A stretch of 64,000 nucleotides of DNA, from assembly GCA_035699745.1 (NCBI GenBank), contig DASSPH010000079.1:35403-99402 (forward strand). Direction: 5' to 3'. Position 1 is the stretch's first letter; each line of letters starts with the position of its first letter. Both the position numbers and the translations under genes were made by a program. Under the pieces are notes generated by a model. It saw nothing but the letters and a program-made list of their open reading frames with translations, was not told where the DNA came from and searched no databases. This DNA is from Vicinamibacterales bacterium. Its GTDB lineage: Bacteria > Acidobacteriota > Vicinamibacteria > Vicinamibacterales > 2-12-FULL-66-21. Shown here piece by piece: positions 17,135 to 25,885 of this stretch.

Positions 17135-18814
17135 TTACTGCACGATCACCGGCACGCTCGTCGCCGCGCGCGTGTAGCCGTTGTTCAGGAACAGGCGGAA
17201 CTCGTAGGTCCCCGGCGTGGACGGTGCGGTCACGGTCCACGTCCGCGAGGTGATGCCGCCGCCGACGTAGACGAACGTGACGAAGCTGGAATTCGCGGCG
17301 GTTACCGGCGCGAACGACAGCCAGTCATACAGCCCGCCCAGTCCGTCCGTCAGCGTCACCGTAACCGGCGTCCCGCGCGCGACCGTGGTCGCGCTCACCG
17401 TCAGCGTCGGCGGGGGGGCGATCGTGAAGGCGAGCGGCGCCGACGTGCCGCCGCCCGGCGCAGGCGAGAACACCGTCACCTGCGCGGTGGACGGAACCGC
17501 GATGTCCGCCGCCGGGATCGACGCCCGCAGCTGCGTCGCGCTGACGAACGTCGTCGCGCGCGGCGCGCCGTTCCACCGCACCTCGGATGCGGCGACGAAG
17601 TTCGTGCCGTTGACCGTGAGGGTGAAGCCGGCGGAGCCCGCGCTCGCGCGCGCGGGACTCAGGGACGTTGCCGCCGGCGCCGGGTTCACCGCCGCCGACA
17701 CGGTGACCGGGGGACTGGTTCCCGCCCGCGTATACCCGTTGTTCAGGAACAGGCGGAACTCGTACGTGCCGGCCGTCGCCGGCATCGACACCGTCCACGT
17801 GCGCGACGTGACGCCGGCGCCGACATACGTGAACGTCACGTAGCTGCTGTTCGCCGCCGAGGTCGGCGCCAGCGCGAGCCAGTCGTAGGCGCCGCCCGGC
17901 GCGTTCGTCAGCGTCACCGTCACGCTCGACCCCGGCGCCACCGTCGTCGCGCTCACGGTCAACACCGCCGGCGGCGTCGCCGAGAACGGGAGCGCGTTCG
18001 ACACGCCGCCGCCCGGCGCAGGACTGGAGACGGCCACCGACGACTGGCCCACCACGGCGACGTCCGCGGCGTCGATGGCGGCGCGCACCTGGGTGGCGCT
18101 CACGAACGTCGTCGGCCGCGGCGTTCCGTTCCAGAGGACGACGCTGCCGGTGACGAAATCCGCGCCGTTCACCGTCAGCGTGAAGGCGGGACTCGTCGCC
18201 GCCACGCTCGCGGGACTGAGCGACGCGATCGATGGCTGCGGGTTCTGCCCCACGTCGACGACCACCGGGGCGCTGGTCGCAACGCGGGTGTAGCTGTTGT
18301 CGAGGAACAGCCGGAACTCGTAGGTGCCGAGCGTCGCCGGCGCGGTGACCGTCCAGGTGCGCGTGGTGACGCCGGCGCCGACATATGTGAACGTCTGATA
18401 ACTCGAGTTGGCCGCCGTGGCCGGGGCGAACGACAGCCAGTCGCCCGACCCGCCGTATCCGTTCGCCAGCGTCACGGTCACCTGGGCGCCGGGCGCGACC
18501 GCCAGCCGATTCGGGACCAGAGATGGCGGTGGATCGATCGGAACGGTGAGGGACGCGGTCGTGCCGCCTCCCGGCGACGGCGTCCTGACTGCAACCTGCG
18601 CCGACGCCGCGGCGGTGAGATCGGACGGCGAAATCAGCGCCGTCAACTGCGTCGTGCTCACCACCGTCGTCGGTCTGGGCGACCCGTTCCACAACACCAC
18701 CGAGAACGCGTTGAAGCTGGCGCCGTTCACGGTGAGGGTGACCGGCGAGATCCCGGCACGCAGCCGCGCCGGAGAGAACGAGGAGATGACGGGCACCGGG
18801 TTGGTGATCGGCAC
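17135..18814 (-). repeat. Three tandem ~560-bp coding repeats
   Basis: Three in-frame copies of the IPT plus beta-sandwich module lie at about 17135-17695, 17696-18256 and 18257-18814. The last two are closest to one another, with shared strings such as 'TLTVNG', 'RTWTV' and 'YEFRLFLNNGYTR'. This is internal duplication rather than a mobile repeat. Confidence 0.75.
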
Positions 18815-20152
18815 CAGGGTCGCGAGCGCCTCGAGGATGTTGATTCGCGGCGCGGTGCTGCCGACGCTCCACCATCGTGAATCGGTGATCGGCCGTCCGG
18901 TCGATCGCAGCGCCGAGAGCACCGCGCTGACGCTCCTGCCGGGCGCCGCCTGCCGGACGATCGCCCACGCGCCGGCGACGTGCGGCGCCGCCATCGACGT
19001 GCCGCTCAGCTCGCTGAAGCCGGCTCCGGGAACCGAGGATCGAATCGCTTCGCCGGGGGCGAAGAGCGAAATGAACGGCGCGACGTTCGAGAAGAACGCG
19101 ACCTCGTCGGTCTTGGTGGTCGCGCCGACGCTGATCGCCGACGAAATGCACGCCGGCGAGGAGATCGCGTTGCCGGCGAAGCTGTTGCCGGACGCGACGA
19201 CGCTCGCGATCCCGATCGCGCGCAGGTTGTCGATCGCCGGCTTGTACGGTTGATCGTCGCAGAACGAGGCGTAGGTGGTGCTGCCGAGGCTCATGTTCAC
19301 GGCCGCGACGTTCAGCGCGGCCGGCGCGCTGTAGACGTACTCGAGGCCCGCGATGATGTCGGACGAGAAGGCGCCGGCGCACGGAGCGGCGCCGCCGCAG
19401 CTGGTGGCGCTGGTGACCACGGAAAAGACCTGGATGGCCATGACGCGGGCATTGCGCGCGACCCCGGAGTAGGGCACGCCTGCGCTCGAGCCGCTGCCGG
19501 CGGCGATGCCGGCGACGTGCGTGCCGTGGAGGCAGTCCGCCAGCGAGCACGGCGCCGCGGCGCCCGGTCCGACCTGCACCTCGCCCCCGTTGGGACATGT
19601 CGTCTGGCTCACGCCGGGCACGGTGCTCGAGAAGCAGGCTTCGGCGACGACGCGCCCGCCCAGGAAGGGATGCTGCGCGTCGACGCCGGTATCGAGGACC
19701 GCGATCGTCGTGCCGCTGCCGTCGTACCCGGCGGCCCACGCCTGGTCCCCTTGGACGAGCGGCACGCTCTGCGCCAGCACGGGCCGGACGATCTCGTCGT
19801 CGAGCACCCGGACCACTTCGGCGGCGCGCTGGAGCGCGGTCCGGCCGCCGGGTGTCACTTCCAGCGCGAGGAACGGCACGGTCTGGTAGCGCCGCACGAC
19901 GCGATGGCCGGCGCCGGCGAGCCGTGTCAGCAGCCGATCGGCGGCTGCCTCGATCGCGCGCCGCTGCGCCGCAACCGCGGTGGCGCTGCCCAGCCGCGCT
20001 TCGGGCTGATACGGGTCGGGCGTGCGCAGTTCGACCAGCACGCGCGCGCGCGGCACCTGCGCCGGCGCCGGTGGTTGCGCCGCGATCGTTGCCGTGCCGA
20101 GCAGGAATACCAGCAGCGTCGACGAGCACGCCGATGCGCGCGAGCCAGTCAT
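17135..20152 (-). CDS. Secreted subtilisin-family (S8) serine protease with three IPT modules
   Basis: 1005 residues. Signal peptide 1-25; an I9-like propeptide region about 35-125; the S8 catalytic domain about 140-435 with Asp154 ('AVLDTGVD'), His209 ('HGTHVAG'), oxyanion Asn323 ('ASGNS') and Ser386 ('SGTSMAAPH'). Three tandem modules of about 187 residues follow (from about 447, 633 and 820 to the end), each an IPT/TIG fold plus a beta-sandwich with 'GTYEFRLF'. It is an extracellular or surface protease. Paired cysteines suggest export to an oxidising compartment. Confidence 0.93.
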   Translation of the reverse strand: MTGSRASACSSTLLVFLLGTATIAAQPPAPAQVPRARVLVELRTPDPYQPEARLGSATAVAAQRRAIEAAADRLLTRLAGAGHRVVRRYQTVPFLALEVTPGGRTALQRAAEVVRVLDDEIVRPVLAQSVPLVQGDQAWAAGYDGSGTTIAVLDTGVDAQHPFLGGRVVAEACFSSTVPGVSQTTCPNGGEVQVGPGAAAPCSLADCLHGTHVAGIAAGSGSSAGVPYSGVARNARVMAIQVFSVVTSATSCGGAAPCAGAFSSDIIAGLEYVYSAPAALNVAAVNMSLGSTTYASFCDDQPYKPAIDNLRAIGIASVVASGNSFAGNAISSPACISSAISVGATTKTDEVAFFSNVAPFISLFAPGEAIRSSVPGAGFSELSGTSMAAPHVAGAWAIVRQAAPGRSVSAVLSALRSTGRPITDSRWWSVGSTAPRINILEALATLVPITNPVPVISSFSPARLRAGISPVTLTVNGASFNAFSVVLWNGSPRPTTVVSTTQLTALISPSDLTAAASAQVAVRTPSPGGGTTASLTVPIDPPPSLVPNRLAVAPGAQVTVTLANGYGGSGDWLSFAPATAANSSYQTFTYVGAGVTTRTWTVTAPATLGTYEFRLFLDNSYTRVATSAPVVVDVGQNPQPSIASLSPASVAATSPAFTLTVNGADFVTGSVVLWNGTPRPTTFVSATQVRAAIDAADVAVVGQSSVAVSSPAPGGGVSNALPFSATPPAVLTVSATTVAPGSSVTVTLTNAPGGAYDWLALAPTSAANSSYVTFTYVGAGVTSRTWTVSMPATAGTYEFRLFLNNGYTRAGTSPPVTVSAAVNPAPAATSLSPARASAGSAGFTLTVNGTNFVAASEVRWNGAPRATTFVSATQLRASIPAADIAVPSTAQVTVFSPAPGGGTSAPLAFTIAPPPTLTVSATTVARGTPVTVTLTDGLGGLYDWLSFAPVTAANSSFVTFVYVGGGITSRTWTVTAPSTPGTYEFRLFLNNGYTRAATSVPVIVQ

Positions 20153-20197
20153 GCGAGCCTCTCACGGGAGTCGAGGTCGCCGGGGGTGTGCTCCTAG

Positions 20198-20226
20198 TGT
20201 GCGCGCGGGCCGGTTGCCCGAGTCAA
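20198..20226 (-). promoter_or_regulatory. Possible sigma-70-type promoter for the S8 protease
   Basis: On the minus strand TTGACT (20226-20221) is a near-consensus -35 box. About 17-19 nt downstream lies the weak CACACT. It is 70 bp upstream of the protease ATG. The -35 is convincing; the -10 is not. Confidence 0.3.
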
Positions 20227-20275
20227 GCGCTTTCTCGGGACATACCGTAATGTGATCGGGCCGTCAGATCCGTCG

Positions 20276-20698
20276 TTACGAAATCGCGCGCAGGGCCATG
20301 CCGCAGACTGCCGTCACATAGATCCAGCCGAGGGAAAACACGCCGTGCAGGACGGTGTGCAGGCGATTCCCGCGCCAGACCTCCGGCGAGTAGAAGAACC
20401 ACTGCATCAACATCCGCAGCCCCCAGAAGACGGTCAGGCCGAGCAGCACGGCGCGGCTCAGGCGCGTCGGCTCGAGCAGCGCTTCCGCGCAGAACAGGAG
20501 CAGCGCCGACATCAGCGCGATGACCAGGACGATGAACACCGTGTGCGCCTGAAAGATCTGGCGGTTGAGCAGCGAGACGCGCGCCAGCTCCTCGCGCCAG
20601 TTGAAGCGGCCGGGCACGAACAGGTTCACCGCCGCGAGCAGCGCCATCAGCACCCCGACGGTGCGGAGGTGAAAGACCAGCATGGGATCGGGCGTCAT
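20276..20698 (-). CDS. Small integral membrane protein, function unknown
   Basis: 140 residues with four hydrophobic helices (about 10-28, 52-72, 82-100, 118-136) and no catalytic motif. Its ATG overlaps the stop of the methyltransferase (ATGA), and it ends the GbsR-regulated operon. I do not recognise the family. Confidence 0.7.
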   Translation of the reverse strand: MTPDPMLVFHLRTVGVLMALLAAVNLFVPGRFNWREELARVSLLNRQIFQAHTVFIVLVIALMSALLLFCAEALLEPTRLSRAVLLGLTVFWGLRMLMQWFFYSPEVWRGNRLHTVLHGVFSLGWIYVTAVCGMALRAIS

Positions 20699-21429
20699 GT
20701 CAGTCTCCTGAGGACGAAGATCCGGACGAACGGCGTGATCGAGAACTCGCGGTGCACGTCGAAGCGGTGCCGCGAGAAGCAGCGCAGCCACGTCCGCCGC
20801 GAGTGGAAGTGGAGACATCCCGGACCGAAGGCGAGGAAGTTCGCCCAGTCGCGCAGGTGCTCCGCCACGACGACGCGGCCGCCGGGGCCGAGGACGCGGC
20901 GCAGTTCGGCGAAGAGCGCGCTCCGCGCGGCGTCGCTCCTCAACTCGTGCGCTGACAGCAGCAGCATCGCGGCGTCGATCGTTCCTTTGGTCAGCGGCAG
21001 GTGCCGGTAGTCGGCCGGTTCGGCCGGCACCGCGCGATCGGCCAGCCTGCGCGCGATCGCGATCGACGACTCCGGCATCTCCCGCGGGTCGTAGATGTCG
21101 AACACGCGGCCGCGGGCGCCCGGGAAGATCCGCTGCAGCGCCGGGCTGGCGGGATCGTGGCCGGCGTGCAGGTTGATCCAGGCCGACGGCGTGAAGCCGA
21201 GCGCCTGCAGCACCCAGTCCCAGTCCATCAGGCGCGAGCGGTCGTAGACGATCCACGAGACGACCAGCGACGCGATCAGCCACGCCGCCACGATCGCCGC
21301 GCCGCCGATGATGGCGTAGCGCATCCACGCGAACGGCGCCCGCGGCGCGGCGACGAGCGCCGCGGCGACGCCGCCGCCGGCTGCGGCGTAGTACGGCCAG
21401 TTGAAGCGGACGATCTGTTCAAAGCGCAT
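20695..21429 (-). CDS. Membrane-anchored SAM-dependent methyltransferase-like protein
   Basis: 244 residues. Two N-terminal helices (about 14-30 and 38-60) anchor a class I methyltransferase-like domain: 'RVFDIYDP' (near 108) is the motif I/II region, and 'LRRVLGPGGRVVVAEHLRDW' (near 176) is the classic post-motif region. The glycine-rich SAM loop is poorly defined, so activity is uncertain. It overlaps the upstream DUF2071 gene by 11 bp and the downstream membrane gene by 4 bp. Confidence 0.7.
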   Translation of the reverse strand: MRFEQIVRFNWPYYAAAGGGVAAALVAAPRAPFAWMRYAIIGGAAIVAAWLIASLVVSWIVYDRSRLMDWDWVLQALGFTPSAWINLHAGHDPASPALQRIFPGARGRVFDIYDPREMPESSIAIARRLADRAVPAEPADYRHLPLTKGTIDAAMLLLSAHELRSDAARSALFAELRRVLGPGGRVVVAEHLRDWANFLAFGPGCLHFHSRRTWLRCFSRHRFDVHREFSITPFVRIFVLRRLT

Positions 21430-22519
21430 GGCGTACTCCCCGATGCCAGTGATAGTCGACGTCGGCGACGTGGAAGGCGGCGGCCAGCCGCGGCGTGCAG
21501 CCCCGGAACGGCGCCTGATCGAAGAAGGCCAGGCGTTCGACGTCGACGGCAATCGCCGCGGGGCGCCAGCTGGTCCGCGACGCCTGGACCGCGACGATCG
21601 CGTGCGTGTCGGGCTCGTAGTCGAACGTGAACGGCAGCGGTCCGGCAAAGCGCCCGGCCTCGCGCGTCGACGCGAACGGCGATCCGGGGGGCAGCCGGTG
21701 TTGCGAGGGATGCGCGGTGATCCGCAGGTCGCCGCGGCCGTCGGGAGTGCGGACCTCGATGTCGAGCGCATCGCCACGGCGGCGCAGCGCCGCCGTGCAG
21801 CGGTGGTACTTGTAGTGGGTCAGCAGGTTGCCGGCGACCACCATCGGCCGGCGATCGGTGTCGCTGCGCAGAATGCGCAGGCCGCGCAGCGACCGTCCGC
21901 TCCTGGTGCGGAAGCGCGCGAACACGCGATAGCCGGCGAGGAAGAAGTCCTGGCCCGCCGCGGCGGGCAGCGGAGAGGGGCGCAGCGCTTCGGCCTGCAC
22001 GAGCGCCACGGCGAGAAAGCCGGAGCCGTTCACCGTTTCGAGCTCGAGACCGGGCGGCAGCAGCGGCCGCAGCACCTCGGCGGGCAGCGCGTAGGTCAGC
22101 GACAGGCACTCGCGGAAATGGGCGTCGATCGGGAGCGGATGCCGGGCGAGCCTCGCCCGCAGCCGCCGCGGCCCGCGCCAGCCGGCCGCCGTCCACGCCG
22201 CGGCGAGAAACAGCGCGTTGATCGGCAGGAGGCCAGCCGGCCAGATCAGGAGGTCGCGGGCGTAGGTCAGTTCGAGCGCGTTCATCGAGAGGAGCAGCCC
22301 TGTCTGCGCGGCGGCGCAGGTGCGCGGGGCGCGCTTCGACAGAATCCACCCTGCGATCGCCACCTCGCAGAGGCCGACGAGGAGCAGGACGCCGCGGCCG
22401 GTCTCGCCGTCGAGCCCCGGAACGGACTGCACGATCGCCAGGTGGCGCGGCGATCCGCCGAGCAGCTTGTTGTAGAGGCCGTGTATCAGCCACACTGCGG
22501 CGACGGCGGCGGCCATCAT
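21419..22519 (-). CDS. DoxX-like/DUF2071 fusion protein
   Basis: 366 residues. The N-terminal 115 contain four membrane helices with a DoxX-like pattern ('IHGLYNKLLGGSPRHLAIVQSVPGL'). Residues about 130-366 match the DUF2071/acetoacetate-decarboxylase-like soluble fold ('PLPIDAHFRECLSLTYALPAEVLRPLLPPGLEL'). Joining the two in one chain implies that the soluble part sits on the membrane. GTGA/ATGA-type overlaps couple it to the regulator and the methyltransferase. Activity is unknown. Confidence 0.7.
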   Translation of the reverse strand: MMAAAVAAVWLIHGLYNKLLGGSPRHLAIVQSVPGLDGETGRGVLLLVGLCEVAIAGWILSKRAPRTCAAAQTGLLLSMNALELTYARDLLIWPAGLLPINALFLAAAWTAAGWRGPRRLRARLARHPLPIDAHFRECLSLTYALPAEVLRPLLPPGLELETVNGSGFLAVALVQAEALRPSPLPAAAGQDFFLAGYRVFARFRTRSGRSLRGLRILRSDTDRRPMVVAGNLLTHYKYHRCTAALRRRGDALDIEVRTPDGRGDLRITAHPSQHRLPPGSPFASTREAGRFAGPLPFTFDYEPDTHAIVAVQASRTSWRPAAIAVDVERLAFFDQAPFRGCTPRLAAAFHVADVDYHWHRGVRHAL

Positions 22520-23058
22520 CCGAACATCCTGGCGATCTTGTCGCCGGCCTTGACCATCCGGACGAGCGCGGCGGTGGGCAGCTTGCGCGTCTGCTCGACC
22601 CAGCTCGTCATCTGCTCGAAGAACTGGAGCATGTCGCCGAGCCGCTCGCGCGTGTAGGCGTCGGCGGCGCCGGGCTTCTTCGCCTCGCCCGCCGCCTCCC
22701 GCAGCATCGCGAGGACCGGATCGGTCTCGCGCTTCTTCCGCTCGTCGACGATGATGCGGAACATCTCCCAGACGTCCTTGAGGCTCTCGAAGTGATCGCG
22801 CCGGTCGCCGAGCAGGTGCGTGACGCGGACGATTCCCCAGCCCTGCAGCTCGCGCAGGCTGGTGCTGACGTTCGACCGGGCGACGCCGAGCGTGGTGGCG
22901 ATGTCCTCGGCATGGAGCGGACGGGGGGAGAGAAACAGCAGGGCATGCACCTGGGCGACGGTGCGGTTGATGCCCCAGCGGGCGCCCATCTCCCCCCAGT
23001 GGAGGATGAACCGCTGCTGAATGGGGGTGAGGCCCCCGTGTTTCGATGTGTCAGTCAT
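22516..23058 (-). CDS. GbsR/MarR-family transcriptional regulator
   Basis: 180 residues with the GbsR-like winged helix: 'LTPIQQRFILHWGEMGARWGINRTVAQVHALLFLS' leads, and recognition region 'DIATTLGVARSNVSTSLRELQGWGIV' follows near residue 52. Relatives repress or sense osmotic/choline signals. It is the first gene of a four-gene coupled operon (regulator, DoxX-DUF2071, methyltransferase, membrane protein). A perfect 20-bp palindrome overlaps its start codon, so autorepression is likely. Confidence 0.85.
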   Translation of the reverse strand: MTDTSKHGGLTPIQQRFILHWGEMGARWGINRTVAQVHALLFLSPRPLHAEDIATTLGVARSNVSTSLRELQGWGIVRVTHLLGDRRDHFESLKDVWEMFRIIVDERKKRETDPVLAMLREAAGEAKKPGAADAYTRERLGDMLQFFEQMTSWVEQTRKLPTAALVRMVKAGDKIARMFG

Positions 23059-23076
23059 TTCTGTTACAACAGAAAT
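23057..23076. promoter_or_regulatory. Perfect palindromic operator at the GbsR-like gene
   Basis: ATTTCTGTTACAACAGAAAT is a perfect 9-bp inverted repeat around AC. It covers the regulator's start codon and lies 57 bp from the divergent AI-2E-type gene. The AT-rich dyad contrasts with its GC-rich surroundings and is typical of MarR-class operators. Confidence 0.7.
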
Positions 23077-23132
23077 ATCAGAATAGACGGGCTGATGTCA
23101 AATCCGCCCGCCGCAGGCTACCCTTGACGCCT

Positions 23133-24224
23133 ATGTCGGGCTTCGTCGCCCTGATCGCCGGGCTGCTGATCGCGCTCTACGTCTGCTGGCTGATGTTCCA
23201 GCCGTTCCTGAACGTGCTGATGTGGGCCGCGGTGCTGGCCGTCGTCTTCTACCCGATGCACTGGCGCATCCGCGCCCAGACACGGCGGCCCACCCTCGCG
23301 GCGGCGCTCTCCACCCTGCTCGTCGTCCTCTTCATCCTGCTGCCCGTGACCTTCATCACCGTCGCCGTCGTGCGGGAGCTGACGCAGGTGGCGCAGTCGT
23401 TCCAGGCGCCGGACCACAGCTGGAACATCCCGGTGCCGGCGGTCGTGACCCGCCTGATCGACTGGGCCGGCCAGTACGTCGACATCCAGCTCGATCGGGA
23501 GCTGGCGCGGAAGTTCCTGGCCGAGCGGATGCAGACCTGGGGCACCACGCTCGCGGCGAGCACGCTCATGGTCGTCGGCGGCGCCGTCGGCGCCGTCACG
23601 CAGACCCTGCTGGTCATCTTCACGCTCTTCTACTTCTTCCGCGACGGCGAGCGCATCCGGCAGGCGACCTACGAGACGGTGCCGCTCGAGCGGGTGCAGT
23701 GGCAGGACATCATCACCCGCACCAAGGAGGTGATCGGCGCGACCGTCTACGGCGTCCTGGCGATCGCCGCCATCCAGGGCACGCTGGGGACGTTCATCTT
23801 CTGGGTGCTCGGCCTGCCGTCGCCGCTGCTGTGGGGCGTGGTGATGTTCTTCCTGTCGATGATCCCGATGGCCGGGGCGTTCCTCGTGTGGGTGCCGGCG
23901 GCGCTCTATCTCGCGCTCACCGGCGCGATCACCCAGGCCGTGGTGCTCGTCGTCTGGGGAGTGCTGGTCATCGGCGGGATCGACAACATTCTCTCCCCGC
24001 GGCTGGTCGGCCGCCGCGCGTCGCTCCACGAGCTGCTCATCTTCTTCGCCGTGCTCGGCGGCCTGCAGGTGTTCGGCGTCCTCGGCCTGATTCTCGGACC
24101 CGTCGTCGTCGCCATGACCCTGGCGCTGATCGAGATGGTGCGCCAGTCCGGACACCCGCCGGAGGACACGCTGCCGAAGGACACCGTCATGGAAGAGCAA
24201 TCGCAGCTGCGTGACGTCGAGTGA
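23133..24224 (+). CDS. AI-2E family (PF01594) membrane transporter
   Basis: 363 residues with about eight membrane helices in the AI-2E-transporter order: two N-terminal hairpins, a soluble loop about 80-150, then 'TLFYFFRDGERI', 'WGVVMFFLSMIPMAGAFLVWVPAALYL' and 'GGIDNILSPRLVGRRASLHELLIFFAVLGG', the family's signature C-terminal block. Members export AI-2-like molecules or act as Na+/H+ antiporters; the name does not prove a substrate. ATG 23133 is chosen as start. Confidence 0.85.
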   Translation: MSGFVALIAGLLIALYVCWLMFQPFLNVLMWAAVLAVVFYPMHWRIRAQTRRPTLAAALSTLLVVLFILLPVTFITVAVVRELTQVAQSFQAPDHSWNIPVPAVVTRLIDWAGQYVDIQLDRELARKFLAERMQTWGTTLAASTLMVVGGAVGAVTQTLLVIFTLFYFFRDGERIRQATYETVPLERVQWQDIITRTKEVIGATVYGVLAIAAIQGTLGTFIFWVLGLPSPLLWGVVMFFLSMIPMAGAFLVWVPAALYLALTGAITQAVVLVVWGVLVIGGIDNILSPRLVGRRASLHELLIFFAVLGGLQVFGVLGLILGPVVVAMTLALIEMVRQSGHPPEDTLPKDTVMEEQSQLRDVE

Positions 24225-24283
24225 CGCGCGTCTCCCTACGGTCGAGTTAAGGACGTCACGAATCGTGCAATACTCTGTCCGCA

Positions 24284-24658
24284 GTGAAGACCGTTCTCAT
24301 CGTCGAAGACGATGCCGATTTGCGCCGCATGTTCCGCGCGGTCCTGGCGCTCGCCGGCTTCGACGTGCTCGAGGCCGGCGATGGCCTCGACGCCCTCCAC
24401 GTCATCGACGCCCAGACGCCCGACGCCGTGATCCTGGATCTCGGCCTGCCGCGCCTGAGCGGCATGAGCGTGCGCCAGGAAATCGCCGCGCATGCGCACA
24501 CGCGGCACGTACCGGTGATCATCGTGACTGGAATGCCCGGCTCGCATGACGACATCGATGCGGCGTGCGTGCTGCGAAAACCCGTCTCACCGGATAAACT
24601 GGTCGATGTGGTGAAGTCCTGCATTGCGGCGGGAGGCCGCGGCCCCGCCGCCACGTAG
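24284..24658 (+). CDS. Stand-alone response regulator receiver domain
   Basis: 124 residues, a CheY-like single domain: acidic pair Glu8-Asp9-Asp10, phosphoacceptor Asp52 ('LDLGLP'), Thr82 ('VTG') and Lys99 ('LRKP'). No output domain exists, so it works by protein contact. No histidine kinase is adjacent. GTG 24284 is the start. Confidence 0.9.
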   Translation: MKTVLIVEDDADLRRMFRAVLALAGFDVLEAGDGLDALHVIDAQTPDAVILDLGLPRLSGMSVRQEIAAHAHTRHVPVIIVTGMPGSHDDIDAACVLRKPVSPDKLVDVVKSCIAAGGRGPAAT

Positions 24659-24662
24659 CGCG

Positions 24663-24857
24663 ATGCTGGTCTTTCCGCCCGTCTGCCCGGCGTGTGCATC
24701 GTCCAGCGGACGGCGCGTCATCCCGCAGAGTCCGGAAGTCGAAACGTTCCGCTGCGGCCAGTGCGGGCACGAGTGGAGCGAGCCGGCCCCGCCGCCGCTC
24801 CGGCCCGTGCCGGACCAGGCATTGCCGCGCGAGTGGTTCCTGCCGAAGAAGAACTGA
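24663..24857 (+). CDS. Small zinc-ribbon protein
   Basis: 64 residues with CPAC (8-11) and CGQC (31-34), a complete four-Cys ribbon, then a proline-rich tail. Its ATG is 4 bp after the response regulator stop, so it is probably cotranscribed. Function unknown; it may be a nucleic-acid or protein-binding module. Confidence 0.65.
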   Translation: MLVFPPVCPACASSSGRRVIPQSPEVETFRCGQCGHEWSEPAPPPLRPVPDQALPREWFLPKKN

Positions 24858-24973
24858 TCACGTCCGACGCCCCGGAACGCTCCACGTCTGCGTTCTTGCT
24901 CCGAGTAGACCGCACCCTGCTGTGGGCGCGGAACAGCCGACCGGAGCTGTGCCTTGCGCCCGAGGAGAACCAG

Positions 24974-25777
24974 ATGACCCCCACGGGCCGGATTAGTCTC
25001 AAGAATGCTCTAAGTGCGTGTGCGGTGCTCGCTTCACTCCTGTTGAGCAGCACCGACGCGTTTGCCCAGCGGTCTCAACGCGTACCGCAGAACTTCAACG
25101 TCGTCCAGATCGATATCAGTCGCGTCACCGTCCAGAATGGGCAGTTGATTGCCGAGGGTCTCGTCGGGACCAACCCTTTCACTTCCGTCGTCAATCTGGC
25201 GAGCCAGGCCGCGCCGGCCGGCCAGGCGTGTCCGATCCTCGACCTCAGCCTTGGCCCGATCGATCTGAACCTGCTCGGACTTCGTGTGCAGACGAGTCCG
25301 ATCTGTCTCGAAGTCACCGCGTATGACGGCGGCGGTCTGCTCGGGGACTTACTGTGCTCGGTCGCCAACCTGCTGCAGCAAGGCGTACCGCTGAACGACA
25401 TCCTGGCGCTTCTGGAGGCTCAGGGCAATCTGCCGCGTTTCCTCAACGGGATTACCTCGCTGCTGAACGGCGCCCTCGACGCGGTCACGGCGAACTCCGT
25501 CGGATCCGAGCCGACCGGAGCGATTGCGGCGTCGTGCACCGTGCTGGATCTCTCGCTGGGTCCGGTGCAGCTCAATCTGCTGGGCCTCGAAGTCATCCTC
25601 GACAACTGCAACAACGGGCCGGTCACGGTGACGATCACCGCGATCCCCGGCGGCGGCCTGCTCGGCGATCTGCTGTGCAGCCTCTCGGACGTGCTGGGCG
25701 GTCCACGACCGGCGCCCACTGCCGTTCAAACGCTGCTCTGGCAGATCAGCAGGGTGCTCGCAGGCCTGCTCGGCTGA
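24974..25777 (+). CDS. Secreted protein with two internal repeats
   Basis: 267 residues: signal peptide ending at 'DAFAQ' (residue 32), then two copies of a roughly 55-residue unit (about 83-137 and 184-240). Each unit contains 'LDLSLGP', 'LNLLGL' and 'GGGLLGDLLCS' with a conserved Cys at each end, suggesting an intra-repeat disulfide. A helical linker separates them. GAGGAGAACC precedes the ATG. Family unknown to me; probably extracellular and possibly structural or adhesive. Confidence 0.75.
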   Translation: MTPTGRISLKNALSACAVLASLLLSSTDAFAQRSQRVPQNFNVVQIDISRVTVQNGQLIAEGLVGTNPFTSVVNLASQAAPAGQACPILDLSLGPIDLNLLGLRVQTSPICLEVTAYDGGGLLGDLLCSVANLLQQGVPLNDILALLEAQGNLPRFLNGITSLLNGALDAVTANSVGSEPTGAIAASCTVLDLSLGPVQLNLLGLEVILDNCNNGPVTVTITAIPGGGLLGDLLCSLSDVLGGPRPAPTAVQTLLWQISRVLAGLLG

Positions 25778-25801
25778 CGGATGTCCTGATCTGATCGCGG
25801 C

Positions 25802-25836
25802 GGACTGGCGCAGTGACGATTCGACTGCGTCAGTCC
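25802..25836. terminator. Bidirectional terminator-like hairpin
   Basis: GGACTGGCGCAGT (25802-25814) pairs with ACTGCGTCAGTCC (25824-25836) over 13 bp including one G-U pair; the loop is 9 nt. It lies between the converging secreted-protein and acyl-carrier-protein genes. There is no strong T-run. Confidence 0.5.
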
Positions 25837-25885
25837 GTTCTCGATGCGCGGCACTCGCCGGATGCGCTGCGGCCGTCGGACCGGA

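Noticed and set aside
15400..17253. 617-residue rightward open frame
   Set aside because: Entirely opposite the spermidine-synthase-like gene; composition is Arg/His/Asp/Gln-rich without domains, typical of GC-rich antisense frames.
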